A stretch of 17,039 nt of DNA from Myxococcales bacterium (GTDB lineage Bacteria > Myxococcota > Polyangia > Fen-1088). The notes under the pieces were generated by a model, which was given only the letters and a program-made list of their open reading frames with translations, was not told where the DNA came from and ran no database searches. The DNA lies in the NCBI GenBank assembly GCA_003155465.1, contig PMCR01000572.1, positions 10,444 through 27,482 of the forward strand, in the 5' to 3' direction. A program made the translations under genes and the position numbers. Of the stretch, positions 1 to 7,887 are shown in pieces; the stretch's first letter is position 1; the number at the start of each line of letters is the position of its first letter.

Positions 1-9
1 GGGCGGAGC

Positions 10-26
10 GAACCCTTTCAGGGTTC
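10..26. promoter_or_regulatory. 7-bp palindrome upstream of the PPIase-like gene
   Basis: GAACCCT (10-16) and AGGGTTC (20-26) are perfect reverse complements around a 3-nt centre, ending 40 bp before the GTG at 67. There is no T-run on either strand, so an intrinsic terminator is unlikely. An operator, or the end of an upstream element cut by the window edge, are both possible. No binding protein can be named. Confidence 0.4.
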
Positions 27-66
27 CCATGTCAAATCGCTGCCGCTCTTCTGATAGGATAGAGAA

Positions 67-972
67 GTGAAGTTCTTGCCGCCGCTGATTCTGCTTTTCA
101 GCAGCGCTGGGTGTGCGAGACGGGGACCGCCACCTGAGAGCCCCTGGGTTCCTGCGCCTGCCCCCGACCTGGGCTCGGTGGTCGCCCTCGTCGGCTCAAT
201 CCCCATCTATGCGCGCGAAGTGGAGGCCCAGGTGGCTCGCTCCAAGAGCACGCCACGCGAGGCGATGGACGAGCTGACATCGTTGCATTTGCTGGCCGAG
301 CTGGCTCATCGCAAGAGTCATTTCCGGCCCGACTGGTTGGATTCCGAACTGCGCAGCGCACTGGCCGAGCGTCTGATCGAACGCGACATCTGGCCGCAGG
401 TCCAACGGGACCGCATGCCAGACGAGGAGCTGCGCGCGATCTACCGAAGCGCCATCGATACCTTCGTGCACCTTCGCCTGGTGGACGCCGGCTTTCTCAT
501 CGTCTTCACCGGCTCCCGCATGAAGTCCGGGCCGCGGGCCGAACGCAGAGAAACCGCCAAGGCTCTCGCAGCCCATGTGGCCTCGCGGCGCATTGCCGGA
601 CCGGAGGACTTCCAGGCCATCGCCAAAGATCCTGCCTGGCAGTCCCGCAAGGTCACCTACCGGCGGATCCTCCAAAGTCCAGATAAGCCATTTTCACCCA
701 AGGTCGGCGCAGAGGTTATCAGGCTGAAAGCCCCTGGCGAGATGACGTCACTGATCGAAGACCCCGACGGGTTCTTCATCGCGACCTATGCAGGGGAGCA
801 GCCGGCTGCAAACAGATCCTTCGCTGAGGTTCGAGAGGAACTGCGCCAGCGCTACTACGAACACTGGCGCGCACAGCGGATCGAGGATCTCTTGCGAAAA
901 CTAGCTGAGGGCCACCGGGTGGAGAGCCATCCGCAGTTGCTCAACCAGGGCGGGCGCGAGAGCGGATTTTAG
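67..972 (+). CDS. SurA/parvulin-like peptidyl-prolyl isomerase family lipoprotein (divergent)
   Basis: The 301-residue product starts at GTG 67; AGGATAGAGA at 56-65 can serve as the ribosome binding site. Residues 1-16 look like a lipoprotein signal (hydrophobic LPPLILLF, then SSAGC with Cys16), followed by a Pro-rich linker to about residue 34. Residues 36-130 resemble the helical chaperone region of SurA/PrsA/PpiD proteins: an initial VALVGSIPIYAREVE, as in the usual 'V-x-V-N-g-x-x-I' start, then long amphipathic helices. Residues 135-245 have the spacing of a parvulin domain (FQAIAKDPA near 182, then GFFIATYAGEQP near 235), but the usual HIL and GGDLG motifs are hard to find, so isomerase activity may be lost. 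Residues 252-285 return to a charged helix, as in SurA-type proteins. The likely role is folding or transport of envelope proteins in the periplasm. The lipobox has Ser rather than Leu at -3, so lipidation is probable but not certain. Confidence 0.72.
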   Translation: MKFLPPLILLFSSAGCARRGPPPESPWVPAPAPDLGSVVALVGSIPIYAREVEAQVARSKSTPREAMDELTSLHLLAELAHRKSHFRPDWLDSELRSALAERLIERDIWPQVQRDRMPDEELRAIYRSAIDTFVHLRLVDAGFLIVFTGSRMKSGPRAERRETAKALAAHVASRRIAGPEDFQAIAKDPAWQSRKVTYRRILQSPDKPFSPKVGAEVIRLKAPGEMTSLIEDPDGFFIATYAGEQPAANRSFAEVREELRQRYYEHWRAQRIEDLLRKLAEGHRVESHPQLLNQGGRESGF

Positions 973-1274
973 GCCTTGCGGAAGCGAGAGAGAGTGGCCG
1001 GCAGACCCGCGAGGTCAGGGAGGGCCTTGTCCGGATGGAGCTGTTTGGCCCGCGCCAAGAGCGCATCCTCGCTCTCTTTGTTGTTCGGATCGGGAACGCA
1101 GCATTCCACCGGGCACACCGCCTGGCAGGCCTCGTGGTCGAAAAAACCAACGCATTCGCTGCACAGTTTGGGATCGATCAGGTAGATGCTGTCACCCTCG
1201 CTGATCGCATCGTTTGGACATTCCGGCTCACACGCGCCGCAGTTGATGCATTCCTCGGTAATGTGAGTAGCCAT
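969..1274 (-). CDS. 2[4Fe-4S] ferredoxin, Alvin/YfhL type
   Basis: This 101-residue electron carrier has two cluster motifs. The first is C9-x2-C12-x2-C15-x3-C19-P. The second is C38-x2-C41-x8-C50-x3-C54-P, where the long x8 insertion is typical of the Alvin (Allochromatium) / YfhL type of low-potential ferredoxin. Two further cysteines, C58 and C59, follow directly. The C-terminal 40 residues form the helical tail common in this subfamily (LLARAKQLHPDKALPDLAGLP). The ATG at 1274 is supported by AAAAGGAG four bases upstream. A good sigma70-like promoter precedes it (1335-1363), so it can be transcribed apart from smc. Its stop codon overlaps the stop of the convergent lipoprotein gene by 4 bp. 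The electron donor and acceptor cannot be read from the context. Confidence 0.95.
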   Translation of the reverse strand: MATHITEECINCGACEPECPNDAISEGDSIYLIDPKLCSECVGFFDHEACQAVCPVECCVPDPNNKESEDALLARAKQLHPDKALPDLAGLPATLSRFRKA

Positions 1275-1334
1275 TGTGCTCCTTTTGCTTGGGCCCTCTG
1301 CTCACGCGGTTCGTCCGCCTCAAAAAACGACGGA

Positions 1335-1363
1335 AGTGTAGTGAGGTGAGGCCCACCCGTCAA
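1335..1363 (-). promoter_or_regulatory. sigma70-like promoter of the ferredoxin gene
   Basis: On the minus strand, TTGACG (-35, 1363-1358, five of six consensus bases) is followed by exactly 17 bp and TACACT (-10, 1340-1335, four of six). The predicted start is near 1328, giving a leader of about 54 nt before the ATG at 1274. It lies in the 107-bp gap between smc and the ferredoxin gene. No convincing terminator for smc is visible in that gap. Confidence 0.6.
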
Positions 1364-1381
1364 CTTGGTTTGGGAAGAAAT

Positions 1382-4300
1382 CTATGAAGAAGTCGCCTGC
1401 GTCGCGCCCTCGGTTTCGGGCGGGATCATTTCTTCCGACGGCGGAGGCGGCACCGACCTGCGCGAGGCCCGCAAATTGACTGCCACCAATTTCGATACGC
1501 CGGGTTCTTCCATGGTGATGCCACACAGGCGATCGGCGATCTCCATGGTGCGTTGATTGTGTGTGACGATGATGAACTGCGAACGATCCGTCATCTCGCG
1601 CACGGCTTCGTTGAAACGGCTCACGTTGGCCTCGTCCAGCGGCGCATCCACCTCGTCGAGGACGCAGAACGGCGAGGGCTTGACCAGGAAGATGGCGAAA
1701 AGCAGGGCCACGGCGGTAAGCGCCTTTTCGCCGCCCGAGAGAAGCTCGATGTTCTGCAAAACCTTCTTGCCCGGTGGGTTGGCGACGATCTCCACCCCGG
1801 TCTCGAGCAGGTCGCTCTCGTCGGTCAGCGCAAGGGCGGCACGCCCGCCGCGGAACAAATGCGGGAACACTTCCTGGAATTTGGCGTTGACGGCATCGAA
1901 GACCTCGCGGAACCGCTTGCGCGAAGCCCGGTTGATCTTCTCGATGGCCGACTCCAGCCGCGCGATGGCCGATTCGAGATCGGCCTTCTGACTAGTCAGG
2001 AAATCGTAGCGTTTCTGCAACTCTTCCGATTCCTCGATCGCCGTCAGGTTGACATCGCCCATGCGATCTAGCAGGCCGCGCAGTTCCTTTAGCCGACTCT
2101 CTTCCTTCTCGCCGGCCAGGGGCCGCATGTGGAAGTCGGCCAGGATGTCGGCCAGCCGCCGCACGTCTGGGTAGCGTTCCCTGACCTGCTCTTCCAGCGA
2201 GCCCAGGCGCAACGCGACCTCCTGGCAACGCAGATCGAGCGCCGCCAGTTCCTCGGCCAATTGGGTCACCCGTGTGCGGGCTTCCCGCAGGTCGACCTCT
2301 CGGCGCGCCAGAGCACCGTTGCGTTCCTCCACGGCGCCTTGCCGCTCGCCATGAACGCGGGCTCGTTCGCTCGCCTCGGCCTGCAGCAAGCAGGCTTCCC
2401 CTCGTAGCTGTTCGGCATCGGTGCGCAGCGTCTGGGCACGCAGCAAATCGGCAGACACCTCGGTTTCCAGTTGTGCGCGACGGCGTTGGTATTCGGCCGT
2501 CTCTCGCTCCAGGCGATCGAGGTTCTGGCGGGCCGTCTTGCGGCGATCGGTGGCCTGAGCCGCGGCCACCCTGTGCGATGACAGGTCAGCCGCCAAGCCA
2601 TCGGCTCTGGCCTGCAGACCTTCGGCTTCTGCGCGTAGAGTCGCGGCACTGGTTTCGTGAGCGAGGGAGGACTCGCGCGACTCGGCCAGCGCGGCAGTGG
2701 CCTCGGAAAGACGCTTCTCGTTTTGTGCCCGGGCGGCGCGCAGGTCATCCGCACTTGACCGCAACTGCTCGTGACGGGCCTCCAGTTGCTGCCGCTCGCG
2801 CAGCAGCCGATCGCCGTCCTTCCGCTGCGCCAGCAGCTCCATCTCGTTGTGACGATCCGCCGCGGCCAGCTCTTCGACAGTGTTGCTGGCCTCGGCCAGG
2901 GCCTGCTTGTTGCGCACGTGTCGGTCGAGTGCCGCTTGATAGTCCGCCTCCAGACGCGCCACCACCGCTTCCAACTCGCGCATTTCCCGCTTCTGCGACA
3001 GCACGCCGGCCAGGGCCGCTTCGCGTGACCCCCCGGTGACCACGCCATGCGGATCAATCACTTCTCCATCGAGAGTGACCAGCGTCTTGTCGGTGTGGGT
3101 TCGACGCCACAAATCCAAGGCCGAGCGCAAGTCCTCGACGACCACCACGTCGCCCAGAAGGTAGGCAGCCACCCGGTCGTACTGACGGTCGTAGCCGATC
3201 AGTTCCAGCATGGGGCCGCGCACACCTGGTTCCTGGGGCAATGCCATCGGCATGACCGCCGGAACCGGCTGCTCGACAGACAACCCGTCCCCGGTGTCGA
3301 AGACAACCGTGCCGGCCGGAGCGGCCGCGATGGCCGCGGGCGAACGCAGAGCCACGGGGATGAAACTGGAGCGACCCTCACTCCTGGACTTGAGGTACTC
3401 GATGGCTTCCACGCCCACGTCATGGGAGTCGACGATGATGTTGCCCAGCCTTTCCCCCAGCACGGCCTCCAGCGCCGTCTCCAATTCGGGCGGCGGTTGA
3501 ACGATGTCCGCGACCAATCCGCGTACCCCGCCCATGCTCCAGGCCCGATGGCTGGCCACGCTATCTTGGCCCGGCGTGGGCGGTTGTTCTTCGTCGCGAA
3601 CCCGCTGCATGATGGCGCGCACGCCCCGCTGAAAACTCTCGTAGCGGGCCTGGATCTCAGCCAACGACTGAAGCCGCGAGCGCCGGCGATGGGCCTCTTC
3701 ACGCAGCGTCTCCAGTTCCAACTCGCCCCGGGCAACCTCCCCGCGCAGGCTGGTCGCCTTGGCTTCCGCTACCCCGCGTTCGGCCAGTAGCTCCTGGGCG
3801 CGGGCCTGGAGTTGGAGAAGATGCTCCTCCACGGCCGCACCCTCGGTCATCAAGTGTTCCACCTGTCCGACGGCGACACTATCGTCCGCCATCGCCCCTT
3901 GTAGGCGCTGGGCGAGGTCCAGTGCGCGTCCCTGTGCGGACTCGATGTCCGATTCCAGACGGGCAATCCGAGTGGCAGCGGAGGTCGCCGCAGCCGTCGC
4001 CTGATCCACGCCCTGCCGCGCAGCCATCAGGGCAGCCCGGGCCGCCGCGTAGGCTTGCTCGGTCGCGTCCAGCTCTCGGCTGCGAGCCTCTGCCTCTTCG
4101 TCGAAACGGCCCACCTCCCCCTGCAACTCGGACAGCGCCCGCACGTTGTCGGACTCCTTCTCGACAAGTCCATCAATCTCGCGCCGCGAGCGCTCCGCCC
4201 TTTGCGCCAGGGTGGCCGCCTCGTCTCCGTAGTGCTCGGACTTCTGGGCCGAAAGCCTTGCCTTGTTGTCAAGCGCGAAGAGCTCCTCCTTGGCAGCGGC

Positions 4301-5179
4301 CAACTCGGCCATCTCCTCGCTCAAGCCCAGGCGCTCGACTTCGATCGCCGTCTCCTCGACCCGCAAGGCGGTGGTGTGCCGGGTGTGGTCCTCTGCCAGT
4401 TTCTCGCGATTGCCCCCCAGATACTTCTGCTCAACCACGAGACCAAAGTGCCGTTGCGTCGCGGCGCACAGTTCGAGATCCTTCAACTCCGCCTTGTAGC
4501 GCTTGTAGCGCTCGGCCTTCTGGGCCTGCAGACGCAAGGAGCGCAGGCGTGTCTCGATTTCAGCAATGACGTCCGAGACGCGCAAAAGGTGCTGGCGCGA
4601 AGCTTCGATGCGCCGCTCGGCCACCTTCTTCTTCGCCTTGTACTTCGTAATTCCCGCGGCTTCGTCGATGAGGCCACGACGTTCTTCCGGCCGTGATGAG
4701 ACAATGAATCCAATCCGTCCCTGCTCGATGATGGCGTAGGCCTTGGAGCCCACGCCCGTACCCAGGAAGAATTCCACGATGTCACGCAGGCGACAGGGCA
4801 CACCGCCCAGCAGGTACTCGCTTTCGCCGCCGCGGTACAGGCGCCTCGTAACTACCACCTCGGCTGGGCCGGCCGCGCCCCATGGGACGCCCCCGGCGGT
4901 CGCGTCCCCGGGCAATCCAGCGGTGTCGAAGGTCAGCGACACCTCCGCCACCCCAGCCGGCCCGCGGGTCTCAGATCCGGCGAAGATCACATCGTCCATG
5001 GCACGGCCGCGAAGGTGCTTGGCCGACTGCTCGCCCATGACCCACCGAACCGCGTCGACTATGTTCGACTTGCCGCAGCCATTCGGACCCACAACCCCAG
5101 TGATGGGATCCTCGAATGTCAGGACGGTTCGGTCAACGAACGACTTGAAGCCGCAGATTTCGAGACGTCTTATCCTCAT
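1382..5179 (-). CDS. smc: Chromosome segregation ATPase SMC
   Basis: The 1265-residue protein is a full-length bacterial SMC, the core of the Smc-ScpAB condensin that compacts and separates the chromosome. The N-terminal head opens with MRIRRLEICGFKSF and has Walker A GPNGCGKS at 31-38. Long coiled-coil arms rich in Glu, Arg, Ala and Leu run from about 170 to 540 and 730 to 1090, on either side of the hinge at about 550-720 (GVRGLVADIV to GVVTGGS). The C-terminal head carries the ABC signature LSGGEKALTA near 1147 and Walker B FCVLDEVDAPLD near 1170, then the D-loop and the ITHNQ-type switch (IIVTHNQRTM). The last 25 residues are Pro/Glu/Thr-rich and probably disordered. It is slightly longer than the usual 1150-1200 residues because of the arms and tail. 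The ATG start gives the conserved N-terminus; only a weak GGTGG lies upstream. The gene is divergent from ftsY, whereas many bacteria keep smc and ftsY in the same direction. Confidence 0.98.
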   Translation of the reverse strand: MRIRRLEICGFKSFVDRTVLTFEDPITGVVGPNGCGKSNIVDAVRWVMGEQSAKHLRGRAMDDVIFAGSETRGPAGVAEVSLTFDTAGLPGDATAGGVPWGAAGPAEVVVTRRLYRGGESEYLLGGVPCRLRDIVEFFLGTGVGSKAYAIIEQGRIGFIVSSRPEERRGLIDEAAGITKYKAKKKVAERRIEASRQHLLRVSDVIAEIETRLRSLRLQAQKAERYKRYKAELKDLELCAATQRHFGLVVEQKYLGGNREKLAEDHTRHTTALRVEETAIEVERLGLSEEMAELAAAKEELFALDNKARLSAQKSEHYGDEAATLAQRAERSRREIDGLVEKESDNVRALSELQGEVGRFDEEAEARSRELDATEQAYAAARAALMAARQGVDQATAAATSAATRIARLESDIESAQGRALDLAQRLQGAMADDSVAVGQVEHLMTEGAAVEEHLLQLQARAQELLAERGVAEAKATSLRGEVARGELELETLREEAHRRRSRLQSLAEIQARYESFQRGVRAIMQRVRDEEQPPTPGQDSVASHRAWSMGGVRGLVADIVQPPPELETALEAVLGERLGNIIVDSHDVGVEAIEYLKSRSEGRSSFIPVALRSPAAIAAAPAGTVVFDTGDGLSVEQPVPAVMPMALPQEPGVRGPMLELIGYDRQYDRVAAYLLGDVVVVEDLRSALDLWRRTHTDKTLVTLDGEVIDPHGVVTGGSREAALAGVLSQKREMRELEAVVARLEADYQAALDRHVRNKQALAEASNTVEELAAADRHNEMELLAQRKDGDRLLRERQQLEARHEQLRSSADDLRAARAQNEKRLSEATAALAESRESSLAHETSAATLRAEAEGLQARADGLAADLSSHRVAAAQATDRRKTARQNLDRLERETAEYQRRRAQLETEVSADLLRAQTLRTDAEQLRGEACLLQAEASERARVHGERQGAVEERNGALARREVDLREARTRVTQLAEELAALDLRCQEVALRLGSLEEQVRERYPDVRRLADILADFHMRPLAGEKEESRLKELRGLLDRMGDVNLTAIEESEELQKRYDFLTSQKADLESAIARLESAIEKINRASRKRFREVFDAVNAKFQEVFPHLFRGGRAALALTDESDLLETGVEIVANPPGKKVLQNIELLSGGEKALTAVALLFAIFLVKPSPFCVLDEVDAPLDEANVSRFNEAVREMTDRSQFIIVTHNQRTMEIADRLCGITMEEPGVSKLVAVNLRASRRSVPPPPSEEMIPPETEGATQATSS

Positions 5180-5208
5180 CCTGGCACCACCAGATGAAAT
5201 GACAATAC

Positions 5209-5225
5209 GTGACCATACGGGTCAC
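5209..5225. promoter_or_regulatory. Palindrome in the divergent smc/ftsY region
   Basis: GTGACC (5209-5214) and GGTCAC (5220-5225) are perfect inverted repeats with a 5-bp centre (ATACG). The site is 30-46 bp upstream of the smc start and 143 bp upstream of the ftsY start. TGACA at 5200-5204 and GTGTCAC at 5233-5239 lie close by and share part of the arm. The position fits an operator or activator site for smc, but no strong -35/-10 pair was found on either strand. The rest of 5180-5367 shows no gene or clear terminator. Confidence 0.45.
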
Positions 5226-5367
5226 TTCATGAGTGTCACTAGGTACCATTTGGCGACAGCGGTTGTAAAGGGCTTCAGACCCCCAGACTCCACTTTTCCC
5301 ACCGGCCCGGCGAAACGCCAAAAAACTTACCACGTTGCAGTCGGTTGTTTGTTAAGTTCCCCGCCCA

Positions 5368-6792
5368 ATGGAGGGAGGGTTTCCCACTGACCTAATTGCA
5401 GCCCTGGTTGCTGTTGGCGTCCTAGCCGGCCTTTCTGGCTTGGCCGTCTACGCCATTCGACGCGCCAAGGCCGCAAGGCGCCGGCAGATTGAAGAGGCAG
5501 GAACCGCCGTGCCGGTGGCGCGAGTCAAGCGCCCAGCCCTAAGACCACAAGACGTCGAGAGAGGCGCGGTTGAAGAAGAGCAACCCGCGTCAGATGCGCG
5601 GATCAAGACCACGCCCACCCGTGAGCCTTCAGCCACCACATCCCCCGCTTCTGGGTCGTCGGCTGCAGTCCTTGAACCAGACGCACCTGCGGTACCCTAC
5701 CCCCAGCCTGCTGAGACGCTCCCCCTGAAGCCTCTGGCCGCCGTCATACCCCTCGGGGTGCTCGCGCCGGGCGCGCCGTCTCTCAGCAAACCTTCGGGCG
5801 CGCTTCCGGTGGACAAGCCGCGAGGCCCTTCGCGCCCGATGCCCGCCAAGAAGCGGGATGTCGCCGCCCTCGGGCCCGGGCTCGAACGTACTCGTTCGGG
5901 CTGGGTCAAGCGCCTTGGACAACTCTTCGCGGGCAAGAAGGAACTGGATCCGGCACTGCTCGACGAGATCGAGAAGGTTCTGCTGACCGCCGATATTGGC
6001 GTGCACACCAGCCAGAAGTTCTTGGGCGAGATTCGCGAATCGTTGGACAGGAAGGCGATCAAAGATCCCGCCGCGGTTTGGCGCTTTCTCCGTCGCCGGA
6101 GCGTGGAGATCCTGACCATGGATGCTCCGGCTGTCGACTTCGCCGCTGCCCAACCATTCGTCCTGCTTGTAATAGGTGTCAACGGAAGCGGCAAGACGAC
6201 AACAATTGGAAAGCTCGCCTCCAAGCTGCAATCCCAGGGCAGAAAGGTGTTGTTGGCGGCAGGTGACACCTTTCGCGCGGCAGCCGCCGAGCAACTGGAG
6301 GTCTGGGGCGCGAAAGTGGGGGCACCTGTCGTGCGCGGGAAAGAGGGCGGAGACCCTTCGTCGGTGGTGTTCGACAGCGTCAAACGCGCACGCTCCGAGG
6401 GCATCGACGTGGTTATCGCAGACACGGCAGGCCGTCTGCACACCAAGACCAACCTGATGGAGGAACTGCAGAAGGTGCGCCGAGTTGCTGGCAAGGCGCT
6501 GGAGGGCGCTCCCCACGAGACCTGGCTGGTCATCGACGCAACCAGTGGCCAGAACGCGATTGCTCAGGCTCAAGTCTTCACCCAGGCCATGTCTGTGACG
6601 GGGATCGTGCTTACCAAGCTCGACGGGACAGCCAAGGGCGGGGTCATCCTGGGAATCGCCGATCAGCTCCGCATCCCGGTTCGCTACATCGGCGTGGGTG
6701 AACGAGTCGAAGATCTGCGTGAGTTCGAGGTGGATGACTTCGTGGAGGCCCTTTTTGGTGATGCTTCAGCCAGTGTGGAGGATGCGTCCTAG
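5368..6792 (+). CDS. ftsY: Signal recognition particle receptor FtsY, membrane-anchored
   Basis: The 474-residue SRP receptor GTPase brings Ffh-ribosome-nascent chain complexes to the membrane translocon. Residues 9-28 ([20 protein letters not shown]) form one transmembrane helix, followed by a basic stretch (RRAKAARRR) that should face the cytoplasm. Residues 40-165 are a Pro/Ala/Glu-rich linker in place of the acidic A domain of E. coli. The N domain begins at about 170 ([41 protein letters not shown]). The G domain has the P-loop GVNGSGKT at 270-277, [11 protein letters not shown] after it, DTAGR at 352-356, TKLDG at 416-420, and the closing [11 protein letters not shown]; all are intact. 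ATG 5368 has no obvious Shine-Dalgarno upstream (AAGTTCCCCGCCCA precedes it), but it is the only start that includes the whole membrane helix. Confidence 0.97.
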   Translation: MEGGFPTDLIAALVAVGVLAGLSGLAVYAIRRAKAARRRQIEEAGTAVPVARVKRPALRPQDVERGAVEEEQPASDARIKTTPTREPSATTSPASGSSAAVLEPDAPAVPYPQPAETLPLKPLAAVIPLGVLAPGAPSLSKPSGALPVDKPRGPSRPMPAKKRDVAALGPGLERTRSGWVKRLGQLFAGKKELDPALLDEIEKVLLTADIGVHTSQKFLGEIRESLDRKAIKDPAAVWRFLRRRSVEILTMDAPAVDFAAAQPFVLLVIGVNGSGKTTTIGKLASKLQSQGRKVLLAAGDTFRAAAAEQLEVWGAKVGAPVVRGKEGGDPSSVVFDSVKRARSEGIDVVIADTAGRLHTKTNLMEELQKVRRVAGKALEGAPHETWLVIDATSGQNAIAQAQVFTQAMSVTGIVLTKLDGTAKGGVILGIADQLRIPVRYIGVGERVEDLREFEVDDFVEALFGDASASVEDAS

Positions 6793-6816
6793 CCCCGGTT
6801 CGTGACGTCGTCGAAA

Positions 6817-6863
6817 CAACTACATATTTTTAGTTGATCTGTAGATTTTGCATGTGTTACATT
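6817..6863 (+). promoter_or_regulatory. Promoter and operator-like palindrome before the beta-barrel genes
   Basis: TTGATC (6834-6839) and TACATT (6858-6863) are separated by 18 bp, and TG at 6855-6856 gives an extended -10. The start would be near 6870, about 80 nt before the ATG at 6952. A perfect inverted repeat, CAACTA (6817-6822) N8 TAGTTG (6831-6836), overlaps the -35 element, so a bound protein there would block or recruit polymerase. The region is an AT-rich island within GC-rich DNA. Confidence 0.45.
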
Positions 6864-6891
6864 GCCCGCACCTCGCCATTCATAGCCAAGC

Positions 6892-6911
6892 CTTTGAAAT
6901 CAAAGAGATTT
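6892..6911 (+). repeat. Overlapping AT-rich inverted repeats in the leader of the beta-barrel operon
   Basis: CTTTGA (6892-6897) AA TCAAAG (6900-6905) is a 14-bp near-palindrome. It overlaps a second one, AAATC (6897-6901) AAAGA GATTT (6907-6911), so only one could fold at a time in RNA. Both lie within the presumed leader of the gene at 6952. TTGACA at 6912-6917 has no -10 partner at the right distance. The stems are too weak for a confident terminator. Confidence 0.3.
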
Positions 6912-6951
6912 TTGACATGGGGTGAACGGCGGGCCCCAAGCAAGGAACCGC

Positions 6952-7875
6952 ATGAAACGTCTTGCGTTCGGCCTCTTTCTAGTTCTTGCAAACCCAGGGT
7001 TCGTGGCAGCGGCACCTGCGCCTGCCACCGATGAAGCCGCGGATGAGAAGGCTTCGGAGGCGGAGGCCCCCGCGCCCGAAGCGTCGGAGGCCAAGAATGA
7101 CGAGCTTCCCGACCTCTCCGACGAGGCGAAGGATGCGGCCGCCCAGAAAGAGGAAGCTGCTAGCACGGCCACGGCCGCGCGTCGGTCGTGGGAGGACATC
7201 GTGGTGGTGCCACGCAAGGGATTCCTGAAGCGTCACCGCATCGAGCTGGCGCCGTTCTCGGCGATCTCGTTCAACGACACCCTGATTCGCCACTACTCCT
7301 TTGGCGGGGACCTGACCTTCTATCTTACTGACGTCTTCTCGGTTGGGCTCCAGGGCCAGTACTTCATCAAGGAACGCACCCAACGCGAGTCGCTGGTTGG
7401 CTATCAGTTCAACCGCGCGAGCACGCTCAACCGGTTCAAGTACTCGGGCTCCCTGGTCTTCGGTTACGTGCCGGGCTACGGCAAGTTCGGCCTGTTCAAC
7501 AAGTACATCGTCCACTGGGACATCTCGGTGAACGGGGGCATTGGGATGATCTGGACCAATATCATCCCGGTCAATCCTGCGGATAGCGATTGGGGCAACC
7601 GAAACATCATGCCGCATCTGGGCGTGTCCACGCGAATGTTCGTGACGGACTGGCTCTCTCTCAGCATCGGCCTGCGGGACTACATCTTCCTCGACAAGTT
7701 TGAGCCTTTGAACCGCGACGTCTTGACCCCAACCCAGGCACAGATCAATGCCAAGACGTCGGAGCTGGAGATCGCGAAGGGACACGCTACCTCCTCACTC
7801 ACCCAGAACATCATGGTGTTCGGGTCGATCGGGTTCTACTTGCCACCCTCCTTCCAATTCAAGACGCCCCGCTAA
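6952..7875 (+). CDS. Outer-membrane beta-barrel domain protein 1 (myxobacterial type)
   Basis: The chosen ATG at 6952 gives 307 residues; AAGGA at 6942-6946 is well placed, and the signal peptide (MKRLAFGLFLVLANPGFVAA, cut about residue 20) begins there. An upstream GTG at 6922 stays in frame but only adds a charged lead and has no such site. Residues 21-78 are an Ala/Glu/Pro-rich acidic linker. From about 81 (EDIVVVPRKGFLKRHRIELAPF) to the end the protein alternates short aromatic beta strands and turns: a YSFGGDLTFYLTDVFSVGLQ segment, GYVPGYGKFGLFN at 171-183, then a terminal hydrophobic strand ending near Phe. This matches the outer-membrane beta-barrel family often found in pairs in Myxococcales (I believe TIGR04565, from memory). 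It has no cysteine. It is 12 bp from the second barrel gene and probably in one operon. The substrate or partner is unknown; a link to envelope or motility machinery is only a guess. Confidence 0.85.
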   Translation: MKRLAFGLFLVLANPGFVAAAPAPATDEAADEKASEAEAPAPEASEAKNDELPDLSDEAKDAAAQKEEAASTATAARRSWEDIVVVPRKGFLKRHRIELAPFSAISFNDTLIRHYSFGGDLTFYLTDVFSVGLQGQYFIKERTQRESLVGYQFNRASTLNRFKYSGSLVFGYVPGYGKFGLFNKYIVHWDISVNGGIGMIWTNIIPVNPADSDWGNRNIMPHLGVSTRMFVTDWLSLSIGLRDYIFLDKFEPLNRDVLTPTQAQINAKTSELEIAKGHATSSLTQNIMVFGSIGFYLPPSFQFKTPR

Positions 7876-7887
7876 CGAGTCGATCCC

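Noticed and set aside
3047..3790. Long open frame (247 codons) on the + strand opposite smc
   Set aside because: It lies wholly antisense to clear SMC hinge and coiled-coil coding sequence; long antisense frames are expected in GC-rich DNA and it has no ribosome site or recognisable domain.
5308..5325. GGCG-AAA-CGCC hairpin with adjacent A-run upstream of ftsY as a terminator
   Set aside because: The run is A on the + strand and, read on the minus strand, the T-run comes before the stem, so it has the wrong order for an intrinsic terminator in either direction.
6912..6917. Perfect -35 hexamer TTGACA
   Set aside because: No -10 element at 16-18 bp; the sequence there is GC-rich.
6922..6951. 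GTG 6922 as start of barrel protein 1
   Set aside because: ATG 6952 has AAGGA at the right distance and begins directly with a signal peptide.
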